A stretch of DNA of 64,000 nt, from the NCBI RefSeq assembly GCF_000227665.2, contig NZ_CP007030.1:868001-932000 (forward strand), written 5' to 3'. Source of the stretch: Thiomicrospira aerophila AL3. Its GTDB lineage: Bacteria > Pseudomonadota > Gammaproteobacteria > Thiomicrospirales > Thiomicrospiraceae. The position numbers and the translations under genes are program-made. Of the stretch, positions 17,349 to 25,366 are shown in pieces (the stretch's first letter is position 1; the number at the start of each line of letters is the position of its first letter). Under the pieces are notes generated by a model, which was given only the letters and a program-made list of their open reading frames with translations, was not told where the DNA came from and searched no databases.

Positions 17349-18433
17349 CTCCGGTCACCAAAGCCTATTTACCCAATAAAGACAAATACAAAGCCTATGT
17401 TGATCGTATTTATGAAACTGCATGGCTCACGAATAATGGCAGTCTATTGCAAGAGCTTGAGCGCCGCTTAAAAGAACACTTGGGCGTCAAGCATCTGATT
17501 CTAGTCGCTAATGGTTCGCTCGCCTTACAATTGGCATATAAAGCGCTTGATCTAAAAGGCGAAGTGATAACCACGCCCTTTAGCTTTGCTGCCACCACCA
17601 GCACGCTCGCATGGGAAGGCTTAACGCCAGTGTTTGCCGATATTCACCCCACCTGTTTTAACCTAGACCCGAATAATATCGAACCGCTGATAACCGAGCA
17701 CACCAGCGCCATTGTGCCGGTGCATGTGTTTGGCAATCCGTGCCAAGTCGAAGCGATTCAAGCGATTGCCGACAAGCACAACCTAAGAGTCATTTACGAT
17801 GCCGCCCACGCGTTTGGCACAGACTACACCGACCAACACGGCCACACCCAAAGCGTGCTCAACTATGGCAACATCAGTACCATCAGCTTTCACGCCACCA
17901 AACTCTTTCACACCATTGAAGGTGGATCGGTTATTACTAATGATGACGAACTCGCCCGAAAAATTCGCCTGTTGATTAACTTTGGCATCACCGGCCCAAC
18001 CACCATCGAATCGGTTGGCACCAACGCCAAAATGAACGAATTTGAAGCCGCGATGGGCTTATGCGTACTCGATGAAATCGACACCATCAAAACCGAACGC
18101 CAACGCATTTGGCAAAACTACCAAGCAGAATTAGCAGGTCAGGTGCAATTCCAACAATGGAACCCACAAAGCCAAAACAACCACGCCTATGCGCCGGTCT
18201 TATTTAAAAGCGAAGCGCAACTGCTCAAAGTCGAAGCCAAGCTCAAAGAAAACAATGTTCTTGCAAGACGCTACTTCTACCCAAGTTTAGATACACTGGA
18301 TTATTTACAAAACAACCAGTCCTGCTTAATTTCAAGAGACATCGCCAGCCGCATCCTCTGCCTGCCTATCTACCCAGGCCTGGCACAAGCTCAACAAAAC
18401 ACGATTTGTGGCATAATACGCCAACAATCTTAA
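17345..18433 (+). CDS. DegT/DnrJ/EryC1 aminotransferase, VioA-like
   Basis: PLP-dependent sugar aminotransferase of 362 residues. [20 protein letters not shown] and [16 protein letters not shown] resemble VioA (dTDP-4-amino-4,6-dideoxyglucose synthase) more than FdtB. YDAAHAFG carries the cofactor Asp, and [15 protein letters not shown] the Schiff-base Lys (about residue 188). It acts on the RmlB product and would give dTDP-Qui4N; the NeuD-like enzyme at 23275 could acetylate it. The 3' third recurs as two extra fragments at 19160 and 23163. Sugar specificity is inferred from residual similarity and context. Confidence 0.85.
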   Translation: MTPVTKAYLPNKDKYKAYVDRIYETAWLTNNGSLLQELERRLKEHLGVKHLILVANGSLALQLAYKALDLKGEVITTPFSFAATTSTLAWEGLTPVFADIHPTCFNLDPNNIEPLITEHTSAIVPVHVFGNPCQVEAIQAIADKHNLRVIYDAAHAFGTDYTDQHGHTQSVLNYGNISTISFHATKLFHTIEGGSVITNDDELARKIRLLINFGITGPTTIESVGTNAKMNEFEAAMGLCVLDEIDTIKTERQRIWQNYQAELAGQVQFQQWNPQSQNNHAYAPVLFKSEAQLLKVEAKLKENNVLARRYFYPSLDTLDYLQNNQSCLISRDIASRILCLPIYPGLAQAQQNTICGIIRQQS

Positions 18434-18458
18434 AACGAAAAACCGCAAGGATTGACCC

Positions 18459-18647
18459 ATGGAAAAAGCAAAATTCAGTTTTATAAAAGGCTTCGCCCAC
18501 ATTGAAGTTTGGCCAACGGGAAGCTACCAACAATATTTACCAAAGGGTAGTGTGACGGCACGGTTAAACGGCCATTGGTTGCAAGTCGGCAAGTACCTAA
18601 GCACCTCTGTAGCGCAATACGAGCGACAAAGGGCCAATCAAAAATGA
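18459..18647 (+). CDS. Small hypothetical protein (62 aa)
   Basis: Unrecognised. MEKAKFSFIKGFAHIEVWPTG is amphipathic and no membrane segment is visible. It has an AAGGA ribosome binding site (18446-18450), and its stop overlaps the ATG of the DUF2335 frame (18644), so the two probably form a pair. Coding is plausible from this arrangement only. Confidence 0.5.
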   Translation: MEKAKFSFIKGFAHIEVWPTGSYQQYLPKGSVTARLNGHWLQVGKYLSTSVAQYERQRANQK

Positions 18648-19141
18648 GCGCCAATCACCGGTTAGAAGCGGACAATCCAGCACAGGAAAGTCAATTAGTC
18701 ACTTTAGTGGACGCACTGGAGCAGGGTGGTTTATCACAGCCGCAACAAATATAACTTGCTCAGCTACTCAAAAATGCACCCGCATCCGTTGTGATGACAG
18801 CCACGCATCATCAAAGCTTTTCAGGCCCGATTCCACCGTCGGAGCAGCTTGCTAAATACCCGGAAGATGCACGCAAACTTATATTAGATATGGCGCAAAA
18901 AGAGCAAGACCATGCTCACAACATTAACAAAACAGCACTAACCGGCGCCATTCAAAAAGATCGATTGGGTCAATATATTGGTGGAACGATTGCAATAGTC
19001 GGTTTGGTTGTAGCTGCATGGATTGCGCAATACATTGCTGTGGCCGCTGGCATTATTGCCACACTGGACTTGTTTGGCATGGTGGCGCTGTTTGTCGCCC
19101 CAAGAATATTAGAAAACCGAAACAATAGCGAACAGCACTAA
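18644..19141 (+). pseudogene. DUF2335 membrane protein with in-frame TAA
   Basis: The frame from ATG 18644 opens with MSANHRLEADNPAQESQLVT, meets TAA at 18752-18754, then continues to SFSGPIPPSEQLAKYPEDARKL, a DUF2335 hallmark. Two adjacent hydrophobic segments follow (IGGTIAIVGLVVAAWIAQY and AGIIATLDLFGMVALFV). Translation could restart at GTG 18791, giving a 116-residue protein with the conserved domain intact. DUF2335 proteins are small predicted membrane proteins of unknown function, frequent on mobile DNA. The segment 18911-19167 recurs without gaps at 22914-23170. Confidence 0.72.
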
Positions 19142-19461
19142 TGAACGCAATGCAACAACCAGGCCTGGTGCAATTCCAACAATGGAACCCCCAAAGCCAA
19201 AATAACCACGCCTATGTACCGGTATTATTCAAAAGCGAAGCTCAACTGCTGAAAGTCGAAGCTAAGTTAAAAGAAAACAACATTATTCCAAGACGCTACT
19301 TTTACCCAAGTTTAGATACACTTGAATACTTAAATAAACCAGTCATTCTGAGCGAACGCGAAGAATCTCCAGCCAATCACCAGGTCTGCTCAATTTCAAG
19401 AGACATCGCCAGCCGGATATTATGCTTGCCGATTTATCCAAAGCTTAGAGATGAAGATTAA
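19141..19461 (+). pseudogene. Aminotransferase 3' fragment B, joined at a palindrome
   Basis: After MNAMQQ the frame enters, exactly at CCAGGCCTGG (19159-19168), the last third of the VioA-like aminotransferase: [20 protein letters not shown] to [15 protein letters not shown]. It matches 18144-18370 closely but has its own end (KLRDED) and an inserted dispersed repeat (LSEREESP). It lacks the PLP domain, so it is not an enzyme. Confidence 0.88.
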
Positions 19462-19493
19462 GAAAAAGTTATAAACATCATAAAAGGATTTAA

Positions 19494-20183
19494 ATGAAAA
19501 CTTGTGCAGTGATGCAGCCTTATTTATTTCCATATATCGGCTATTACCAATTGGTTTACGCATCTGATGTATTTGTTATTTACGATGATGTGACTTTTAT
19601 AAAGCAAAGTTATATCAATAGAAACTCTATTTTAGTAAATGAAAAAGCACAACGATTCACGCTTCCTGTTCCTGGCTCTTCATCTAATACAGTTATTCAA
19701 GAATTAAGCTATGTAGGTGATAGAAAAATCTTAAAAACTATTCAACAGGCATATCGTAAAGCGCCTTTTTATAATGATGTTATTGAGTTGATAGTATCTG
19801 TTTTTGAAAGTGAAGAGCGAAATGTTGCAAAGTTAAATGAAAAAAGCTTACAGTTGGTATTTGAGTATTTGGGCTTAGATAAGAAATTTGTCTTTGCCAG
19901 CGAGTTAGATTATGAGCGAGAAGCAGATAGAGCGGATAGGTTGATAAATTTATCAAAGATGTTTAATTGCGATCATTATATAAATAGTCCTGGCGGTAAA
20001 GAGTTGTATGACAAAAAGTATTTTGGAGAACAAGGTGTTCAGTTAAATTTTATTGAGAGCCAAATAACGCCGTATCAACAGTTTTCAAGTGAATTTGTGC
20101 CTTATTTATCTATGATAGATATTTTAATGAATTGCAGTAAAGAGCAGATTATTCGAATGTTTTCTAATTTCAGATTAACTTGA
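19494..20183 (+). CDS. WbqC-family protein
   Basis: 229 residues, starting KTCAVMQPYLFPYIGYYQLVYASDVFVIYDDV, the defining WbqC N-terminus, with FIKQSYINRNSI and the CDHYINSPGGKELYD stretch also conserved. WbqC-like proteins occur in O-antigen clusters that make amino sugars with unusual acyl groups; the biochemical role is not established to my knowledge. The DNA is AT-rich relative to rmlA and the aminotransferase, suggesting a separate origin. RBS AAGGA (19483-19487) precedes ATG 19494. Confidence 0.82.
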   Translation: MKTCAVMQPYLFPYIGYYQLVYASDVFVIYDDVTFIKQSYINRNSILVNEKAQRFTLPVPGSSSNTVIQELSYVGDRKILKTIQQAYRKAPFYNDVIELIVSVFESEERNVAKLNEKSLQLVFEYLGLDKKFVFASELDYEREADRADRLINLSKMFNCDHYINSPGGKELYDKKYFGEQGVQLNFIESQITPYQQFSSEFVPYLSMIDILMNCSKEQIIRMFSNFRLT

Positions 20184-20193
20184 TTCTGTCGAT

Positions 20194-20373
20194 ATGCAAG
20201 TGCTTCAGTATTTAGTTAAACAAACCATCTACACCAGGCCTGGTGATAAAGTGCATAAATTCAATGGCTCAAATCATACGCTTGGCACCATGATAATGAA
20301 GTTTGAAACCCAAGAAGAAATGCTCTACAAAATGGACAATATGGAAGAATTTTTAAAGGTTATTGTGGAATAA
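20194..20373 (+). pseudogene. C-terminal fragment of an unidentified (possibly ATP-grasp) gene
   Basis: A 59-codon frame reads YTRPGDKVHKFNGSNHTLGT and ends EEFLKVIVE. It looks like the natural C-terminus of a larger enzyme, perhaps of ATP-grasp type, but this is not certain. The palindrome CCAGGCCTGG (20234-20243) is read as RPG within it. No ribosome binding site is convincing. Confidence 0.45.
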
Positions 20374-20384
20374 GGATTAATTTG

Positions 20385-21341
20385 ATGAACAAGGTTTTAG
20401 TAATAGGGGCTTCTGGTAGTCTTGGAAAAGGTGTTATCAAAGAAATTAAGGGTCAGTTTGACATTACTGGTACATATACATCTCGATATTTTGAAGTGGA
20501 AGGAGTAAAAACACAGCAGTTGGATATTACTGATGCAAATCAGTTTGATGCTCTTGATAAAGACTTTGACTCAGTTTTTTTGGTTGCCGGCGCAATGCCC
20601 GCAATGATGAAGGGTTATACACCTCAGCACTACATTGATGTCAACACAACCGGTGTACTTAATGTATTAGAATATTGTCGAAAAAATAATATAAAAAAAC
20701 TTGTTTATATTATGACGTTTTCTGATGTTTCGGGTTCATTTTATACGGGTGTCCCAATTCAAGATGATGCACCTAGAACATTAACTTTAACTGGTGATCA
20801 TGCTGTATACTCGATTACTAAGGTAGCTGCTTGTGATTTGATTGAACATTACCATCAAGAATATGGTTTACAAACTATTATTCTTCGGATTCCAACAGTT
20901 TATTGTAATGATGATAATTTTAACTACTATGTTGACGGGGAATTAAAAGTCAAGGCCTATGTGCAAATGATACGCTCTATCGTTAATAATCATTCTATCC
21001 AAGTTTGGGGAGACCCTAGCAACGCTAAAGATATGCCTTATATCAAAGACTTTGCGGCGCTGGTTTCGAAGGCCTTGTTACATCCTACAGCCCAGGGCAT
21101 ATTTAATGCAGGAACAGGCCATCCTGTATCTTTAGAGGAACTTGTTGAAACTATGATTCGAGTTTTTTCACCATCAGAAGCTGTAACAAAAGAGTATCTA
21201 CCGAGTAAACCATCGCAGCCTAATTTTACCTTTGATATGACAAAAACGAACACAATATTTGATTTCGAGCCAAGCTGGACACTAGAAAAATCATTACAAG
21301 ATATTCTTGATACATTAGGAATGGAAACTTTTAAAGGCTAA
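20385..21341 (+). CDS. NAD-dependent epimerase/dehydratase (extended SDR)
   Basis: About 318 residues. NAD site VIGASGSLGKGVIKEI, AGAMPAMMKGYTPQHYIDVN, and YSITKVAACDLI with the Tyr-x3-Lys pair. The C-terminal part (YIKDFAALVSKALLHPTAQG, FNAGTGHPVSLEELVE) is typical of nucleotide-sugar epimerases. The substrate is unknown. RBS AAGGA lies 8 bases before ATG 20385 (a TTG at 20382 is possible). It is AT-rich like wbqC and followed at four bases by a truncated sulfotransferase, so these three probably arrived together. Confidence 0.85.
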   Translation: MNKVLVIGASGSLGKGVIKEIKGQFDITGTYTSRYFEVEGVKTQQLDITDANQFDALDKDFDSVFLVAGAMPAMMKGYTPQHYIDVNTTGVLNVLEYCRKNNIKKLVYIMTFSDVSGSFYTGVPIQDDAPRTLTLTGDHAVYSITKVAACDLIEHYHQEYGLQTIILRIPTVYCNDDNFNYYVDGELKVKAYVQMIRSIVNNHSIQVWGDPSNAKDMPYIKDFAALVSKALLHPTAQGIFNAGTGHPVSLEELVETMIRVFSPSEAVTKEYLPSKPSQPNFTFDMTKTNTIFDFEPSWTLEKSLQDILDTLGMETFKG

Positions 21342-21345
21342 TATA

Positions 21346-21582
21346 ATGATAAAAGTTTTAATTCACTTAGGGTTGCCAAAAACTGCAACAACTAGCTTAC
21401 AGCATAATGTTTTACAGCCCTTGCATGATAAAGGTTATATTAATTTTTTAGGTAAAAATTTAGATTATTGCGATAGAACCTGCAAGGTAGAAATCCATAA
21501 CTACACTGGAAAATTCATTAGAGACGCGGTAGAAGAGAAAATTTCAATTTCTGATGCTCGTCAGATGCCCGCTGTGTCAGGA
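21346..21582 (+). pseudogene. Sulfotransferase, 5' part only (IS-truncated)
   Basis: Encodes KVLIHLGLPKTATTSLQHNV, the PAPS-binding loop of sulfotransferases, then about 45 further residues before IS sequence at about 21570 ends the frame. Less than a third of the domain remains, so it cannot be active. It implies that the ancestral locus made a sulfated glycan or had a sulfotransferase-like decorating enzyme. Confidence 0.78.
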
Positions 21583-21700
21583 TAGTTGTCCGGTATATTT
21601 AAAACTAAATTAGAATTAGACAGCGGGTGGATAAAAGAGTGAAATGGCGATATCCACAGAAAGAAAAGAGGCGATTTTAAAAAAGCTATTACCCCTGTAA
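21570..21700 (+). mobile_element. 5' end of a second insertion sequence
   Basis: Begins with inverted repeat arms CCCGCTGT (about 21570) and ACAGCGGG (about 21619) and carries ATG 21644 encoding MAISTERKEAILKKLLPL, which resembles N-termini of IS3-group transposase OrfA. It is cut at 21695 by the IS3 element; the stop TAA (21698-21700) belongs to the invader. Confidence 0.65.
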
Positions 21701-21822
21701 TCCCCCCATCTAATAAACGGGGTCAAAAGTAGAATTTTCTCGTAAACTAAAGTGCGGGATATCTTGCATGCAACTAAGTAACGCGTAGCGGTCAAACATC
21801 AAAATTTACAGACAGCCAAATC

Positions 21823-22056
21823 ATGGCCATCTTAAAACAAAATGAAGCGGGCATTAAGGTTCCAGACCTGTGCCGCGAACACAGCATTAGCAGCGCTACA
21901 TTTTATAAATGGCGCGCAAAATATGGTGGCATGGACACTGCGATGATCAAGCGCTTAAAAGAGCTTGAAGACGAAAACCGACGGCTGAAAAAGATGTATG
22001 CCGAAGAGTGCCTAAAATCCCAGATTCGTCAGGAAGCACTCGAGGGAAAGTGGTAA
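21823..22056 (+). CDS. IS3 transposase OrfA
   Basis: Helix-turn-helix protein (VPDLCREHSISSATFYKWRAKYGGMD) followed by a leucine-rich coiled coil. The family start KFTDSQI lies in frame upstream of ATG 21823, but the expected ATG is absent (GGT CAA ACA there), so the usual N-terminus is not translated from a normal start. Confidence 0.82.
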   Translation: MAILKQNEAGIKVPDLCREHSISSATFYKWRAKYGGMDTAMIKRLKELEDENRRLKKMYAEECLKSQIRQEALEGKW

Positions 22057-22874
22057 AGCCATCTTTACGCAAAGAGATGGCGCAGAATGTCGTTGCACAG
22101 ATGGGCGTAAGCATACGGTTCGCATGTGAAGTGTTTGGCATTAGCCAATCGTGTTACCGCCATCAAGCCAAGTTAGCCAATGAAAATGCCGTCATTGCTG
22201 ACTGGTTATTGTGCTTGACCACCGCACATAAAGGCTGGGGATTTGGCTTATGCTTTGATCATTTGCGCAATGTGAAAAAGTTTGAGTGGAACCACAAACG
22301 CGTCTATCGGATTTACCGAGAGTTAGAGCTTAACTTGAGGATTAAACCTAAGCGTCGAATTAAACGTGATAAGCCCGATGCACTGAGCGTTCCAACGGCT
22401 ATCAATCAGGTCTGGTCAATGGATTTTATGTCCGACTCATTGCAAGATGGTCGCAGTATCCGAACATTTAACGTTATTGATGACTACAACCGTGAAGCCT
22501 TATGCATTGATGTGGACTTCTCAATGCCAAGCCAACGAGTGATTCGTTCACTCGAGCAGGTGGTTGAATGGCGCGGTAAACCGGCGGCAATACGCTATTA
22601 CGACGGCCCTGTATATGTAAGCCAAGTGTTAATTAACTGGGCGAATAAAAACCAAATTACCCTGATGTATATCCAGCCGGGCAAGCCAACACAAAACGCA
22701 TACGTTGAGCGATTTAACCGAACAGTGCGCCATAAATGGCTAGCGCTACACCTGTTTGAGACGATTGAACAAGCGCAATATCTGGCGACAGATTGGCTTT
22801 GGACATACAATAACGAACGACCAAACTCCGCCATTGGTCGTGTACCGCCAAGGTATTTACTGGACGCGGCTTAA
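22008..22874 (+). CDS. IS3 transposase OrfB, probably defective
   Basis: rve-type integrase core with WSMDFMSDSLQDGRSIRTFN (first Asp) and NAYVERFNRTVR (Glu). The second catalytic motif, normally DNGPE, reads YDGPV (near 22600): the Asp position is Tyr and the Glu is Val. By family knowledge this should abolish strand transfer. It overlaps orfA by 49 bases. Confidence 0.82.
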   Translation: MPKIPDSSGSTRGKVVKPSLRKEMAQNVVAQMGVSIRFACEVFGISQSCYRHQAKLANENAVIADWLLCLTTAHKGWGFGLCFDHLRNVKKFEWNHKRVYRIYRELELNLRIKPKRRIKRDKPDALSVPTAINQVWSMDFMSDSLQDGRSIRTFNVIDDYNREALCIDVDFSMPSQRVIRSLEQVVEWRGKPAAIRYYDGPVYVSQVLINWANKNQITLMYIQPGKPTQNAYVERFNRTVRHKWLALHLFETIEQAQYLATDWLWTYNNERPNSAIGRVPPRYLLDAA

Positions 22875-22913
22875 CCCTCTACTTTTAACTTCGGTTATAA
22901 ATGGGGGATTACA

Positions 22914-23144
22914 CATGCTCACAACAGTAACAAAACAGCACTAACCGGCGCAATTCAAAAAGATCGATTGGGTCAATATATTGGTGGAACGATTGCAATA
23001 GTCGGTTTGGTTGCAGCTGCTTGGATTGCGCAATACAGTGCTGTGGCCGCTGGCATTATTGCCACACTGGATTTGTTTGGCATGGTGGCGCTGTTTGTCG
23101 CACCAAGAATATTAGAAAACCGAAACAATAGCGAACAGCACTAA
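22914..23144 (+). pseudogene. Truncated second copy of DUF2335
   Basis: Starts abruptly at the IS right end and matches 18911-19141 base for base in length, with about eight substitutions. It encodes the two hydrophobic segments and the C-terminus NRNNSEQH but has no start. The copy shows that the DUF2335/aminotransferase-tail segment was duplicated and that the IS removed its left part. Confidence 0.9.
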
Positions 23145-23273
23145 TGACCGCAATGCAACAACCAGGCCTGCTTAATTTCAAGAGACATCGCCAGTCGGAT
23201 TTTATGCTTGCCGATTTATCCAGGGCTTGAAGAGTTCGAGTTGTATCAAATTATTTTTATTTTAAGGAATTAA
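23145..23273 (+). pseudogene. Aminotransferase 3' fragment C, joined at a palindrome
   Basis: After the same ATGACCGCAATGCAACAA leader as fragment B, CCAGGCCTGC (23162-23171) leads straight into [20 protein letters not shown] and a distinct C-terminus ending IIFILRN. The join to the aminotransferase is about 200 bases later than in fragment B, although the upstream DNA is the same. Confidence 0.88.
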
Positions 23274-23274
23274 G

Positions 23275-23904
23275 ATGGTTGTAATTGGAGCAAAGGGTTT
23301 CGCTAAAGAGTTACTCGAAATCTTATATGAGAATGGTGTACATGAAATTTGTTTCTTTGATGATGTAACAAAGGTGGTGCCTAAAACTTTATATGGTAAA
23401 TACCCGGTTATAACCGATATAGAAGAGTTAGCTGAGGTTTTAAAATTATCACCTAATTTCATTATTGGTGTAGGCGGCACAGTAATAAGAGAAAAAGTTG
23501 CACAAAAAATTATCTCAGTCGGTGGTAGATTACAGTCATTGGTTTCAAATAAGGCTTCAGTTGGTCATTTTGGTACAACCTATAGTGATGGTACGGTAAT
23601 TTTAAATGGAGCAATAATCACTAATGACGTGACTATTGGGGAAGGTTGCATAATTAACAAATCAAGTATTTTAAGCCATGATGTAACGATTGGTAATTAT
23701 TGTGAGGTTTCCCCTGGTGCTCGTTTGTTAGGTCGTGTAATTATTGATGATTATACAAGCGTAGGTACAAATGCTGTGATTCTACCTAGTGTAAAGATTG
23801 GAAGAAACTGTGTTATAGGGGCTGGCGCAGTTGTAACCAAAGATGTACCGGATAATCAAGCGGTTGTTGGTATACCAGCTAAAGCGATTAATTCTAAGTG
23901 CTAA
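23275..23904 (+). CDS. NeuD/PglD-like acyltransferase (left-handed beta helix)
   Basis: 209 residues. The N-terminal Rossmann-like part (VVIGAKGFAKELLEIL) is followed by hexapeptide repeats (DGTVILNGAIITNDVTIG, GEGCIINKSSILSHDVTIG, GNYCEVSPGARLLG). His in SHDV fits the catalytic position of PglD. The ending GAGAVVTKDVPDNQAVVGIP is typical. It probably N-acetylates an amino sugar nucleotide; with RmlA, RmlB and the VioA-like enzyme the product would be dTDP-Qui4NAc. RBS AAGGA precedes the ATG. Confidence 0.86.
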   Translation: MVVIGAKGFAKELLEILYENGVHEICFFDDVTKVVPKTLYGKYPVITDIEELAEVLKLSPNFIIGVGGTVIREKVAQKIISVGGRLQSLVSNKASVGHFGTTYSDGTVILNGAIITNDVTIGEGCIINKSSILSHDVTIGNYCEVSPGARLLGRVIIDDYTSVGTNAVILPSVKIGRNCVIGAGAVVTKDVPDNQAVVGIPAKAINSKC

Positions 23905-23931
23905 AGTTATTGAATAATAGAGGTCTAATAA

Positions 23932-24198
23932 ATGACTTTTCAAGAATACTTGAAACAAATAATACCCAATATTGATGATCCAAAAGTCCAAGGTATTGCC
24001 AAATTGGCTGCCGATAAAGGTTTCGATAATTTAACCAGTGCTCAAAAGTACACCTTGGAAACAGGTATCTCTGATTTCATAATGAAAAAATGTCCAAATT
24101 GTGGCGAAGAAATTTCTTATGAAGATATGGCGATAGCGATCGAAAATGGTCACTGCTCTTATTGTGAGCATAAATGGCAGAAGATGCAGGCTGAATAA
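23932..24198 (+). CDS. Small zinc-ribbon protein
   Basis: 88 residues. The C-terminal half has two Cys pairs, CPNCGEE and CSYCEHKW, that could bind one zinc ion; the N-terminal half is helical. RBS GAGG lies upstream. Family not recognised. It follows the acyltransferase by 27 bases and may share its transcript. Confidence 0.6.
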   Translation: MTFQEYLKQIIPNIDDPKVQGIAKLAADKGFDNLTSAQKYTLETGISDFIMKKCPNCGEEISYEDMAIAIENGHCSYCEHKWQKMQAE

Positions 24199-24334
24199 AT
24201 GCCTATACCCAGAATAATCGGGTCAGAGTTAAATTGAATTATCGATATAAAAGCCGTTGCGGTTTAGTTTGTTTAAGACGCGAAAAAAACCAGGCCTGGT
24301 TGATACAAGTTAAAGCCTAAACCATAAAGCGAGT

Positions 24335-25360
24335 ATGACAGCTTTTAAAAACCTGAATGCTTTAAAAACCCATTTGCAAATACCGCCGATTAATACCGGC
24401 GAGCGGTTCAATTATCGCGGTATTGTTTTTGATGATATTGAAGGCTTACACACCATGGGCAGCGCGGACGCTTCGTGTGTGCATCTTCGTGCCGGGGTGG
24501 AGTGGGCTTTGGTGGAGTACCGCGGACAGGTGTGCGATTATGGCGAGTGTTTATCGGGGTTGGATCGTTGTCAAACCGATGCGGATTTGTTTGATGCGTT
24601 ATTGCGCAATGGCGTGTTTGAAGCAGGCTTGCAAACGCATCCGGCATTAGTGCGAATGCGGCGCGTCACGTTTGATGAAAAGCCGTTTTGCATTGATCAA
24701 CAAGGCGTGGCGCAACATTATGGCTTGGCGACCGATTATGTGGACATTACGCCCAATTTTGATGTGGCGAGTTTTTTTGCAACCCAACAGTGGAATGATA
24801 AAACACAGCGTTATGAACCGATGCAGGCCTGCTTGAAAAAAGGGGTAATGTATCGAATAACGCCAGCGATAGCGATTTTGCCGCATGGCGATGAACCACC
24901 GGCTTATACGCCAATAGGTTGGCAACCGTTTGAACGCCCAGAGCAACAACGCGCGAATGGCTATCGGTTGGCCGTGGGTGAGGATTTTTCTAAAGTGCAA
25001 ACGGTCACAAAATTTAGGTTTGACCACAATTGGGAAGTGTCGAAACAGATTTATGATCAATTTGAAGGCGGTGATCTATTATTTCCGCACGACCCTTTGG
25101 CCGAGTTTGCCGACCATGTGAAAGCTTTAACGCATTTCACACAAGCACAAATAAACGAGGCTAGCGAAAAGTTTGCGCGACGCAAAGGACTAACACCGGA
25201 TAACGAAACCCACCAGGCCTGGTTAACGCAAAAGGGATGCTGTTTAGTTGATGAAAACACGCTAACACCCTTCAACTGGCGGTTTGACGAACACGCCTTC
25301 GAGCAAAAGCTAGAAGAAATGAGTAAGCAGATAAGGGTTAGAAGAACCATTTCGGTTTAG
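24335..25360 (+). CDS. FRG-domain protein
   Basis: 341 residues. FRG signature: VEYRGQVCDYG, then GVAQHYGLATDYVDITPNFDVASFFATQQW, equivalent to the usual AQHYGLPTRLLDWT...AxxFA. FRG proteins are frequent in phage-defence and mobile islands, but their activity is unknown to me. It is the first gene of the accessory block, six bases before the cyclase-like frame. It contains two palindromes (24824 and 25214), so it may have resided in this genome for some time. There is no membrane segment. Confidence 0.82.
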   Translation: MTAFKNLNALKTHLQIPPINTGERFNYRGIVFDDIEGLHTMGSADASCVHLRAGVEWALVEYRGQVCDYGECLSGLDRCQTDADLFDALLRNGVFEAGLQTHPALVRMRRVTFDEKPFCIDQQGVAQHYGLATDYVDITPNFDVASFFATQQWNDKTQRYEPMQACLKKGVMYRITPAIAILPHGDEPPAYTPIGWQPFERPEQQRANGYRLAVGEDFSKVQTVTKFRFDHNWEVSKQIYDQFEGGDLLFPHDPLAEFADHVKALTHFTQAQINEASEKFARRKGLTPDNETHQAWLTQKGCCLVDENTLTPFNWRFDEHAFEQKLEEMSKQIRVRRTISV

Positions 25361-25366
25361 TTCGTT

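Larger units (their letters stand above)
21696..22913 (+). mobile_element. IS3-family insertion sequence, 1218 bp
   Basis: Ends are TGTAATCCCCCCAT... at 21696 and ...ATGGGGGATTACA at 22913, imperfect inverted repeats with the TG...CA tips of the family. It contains orfA (21823-22056) and orfB (22008-22874) in overlapping frames, the arrangement used for a programmed -1 shift. The flanks (ACCCC left, CATGC right) show no target duplication, so DNA next to one or both ends was lost or exchanged after insertion. Confidence 0.88.

Noticed and set aside
24199-24334. REP-transposase type leader (GGGTCAGAGTTAAATTG)
   Set aside because: The phrase resembles ends of some mobile elements, but no transposase or inverted partner is present.
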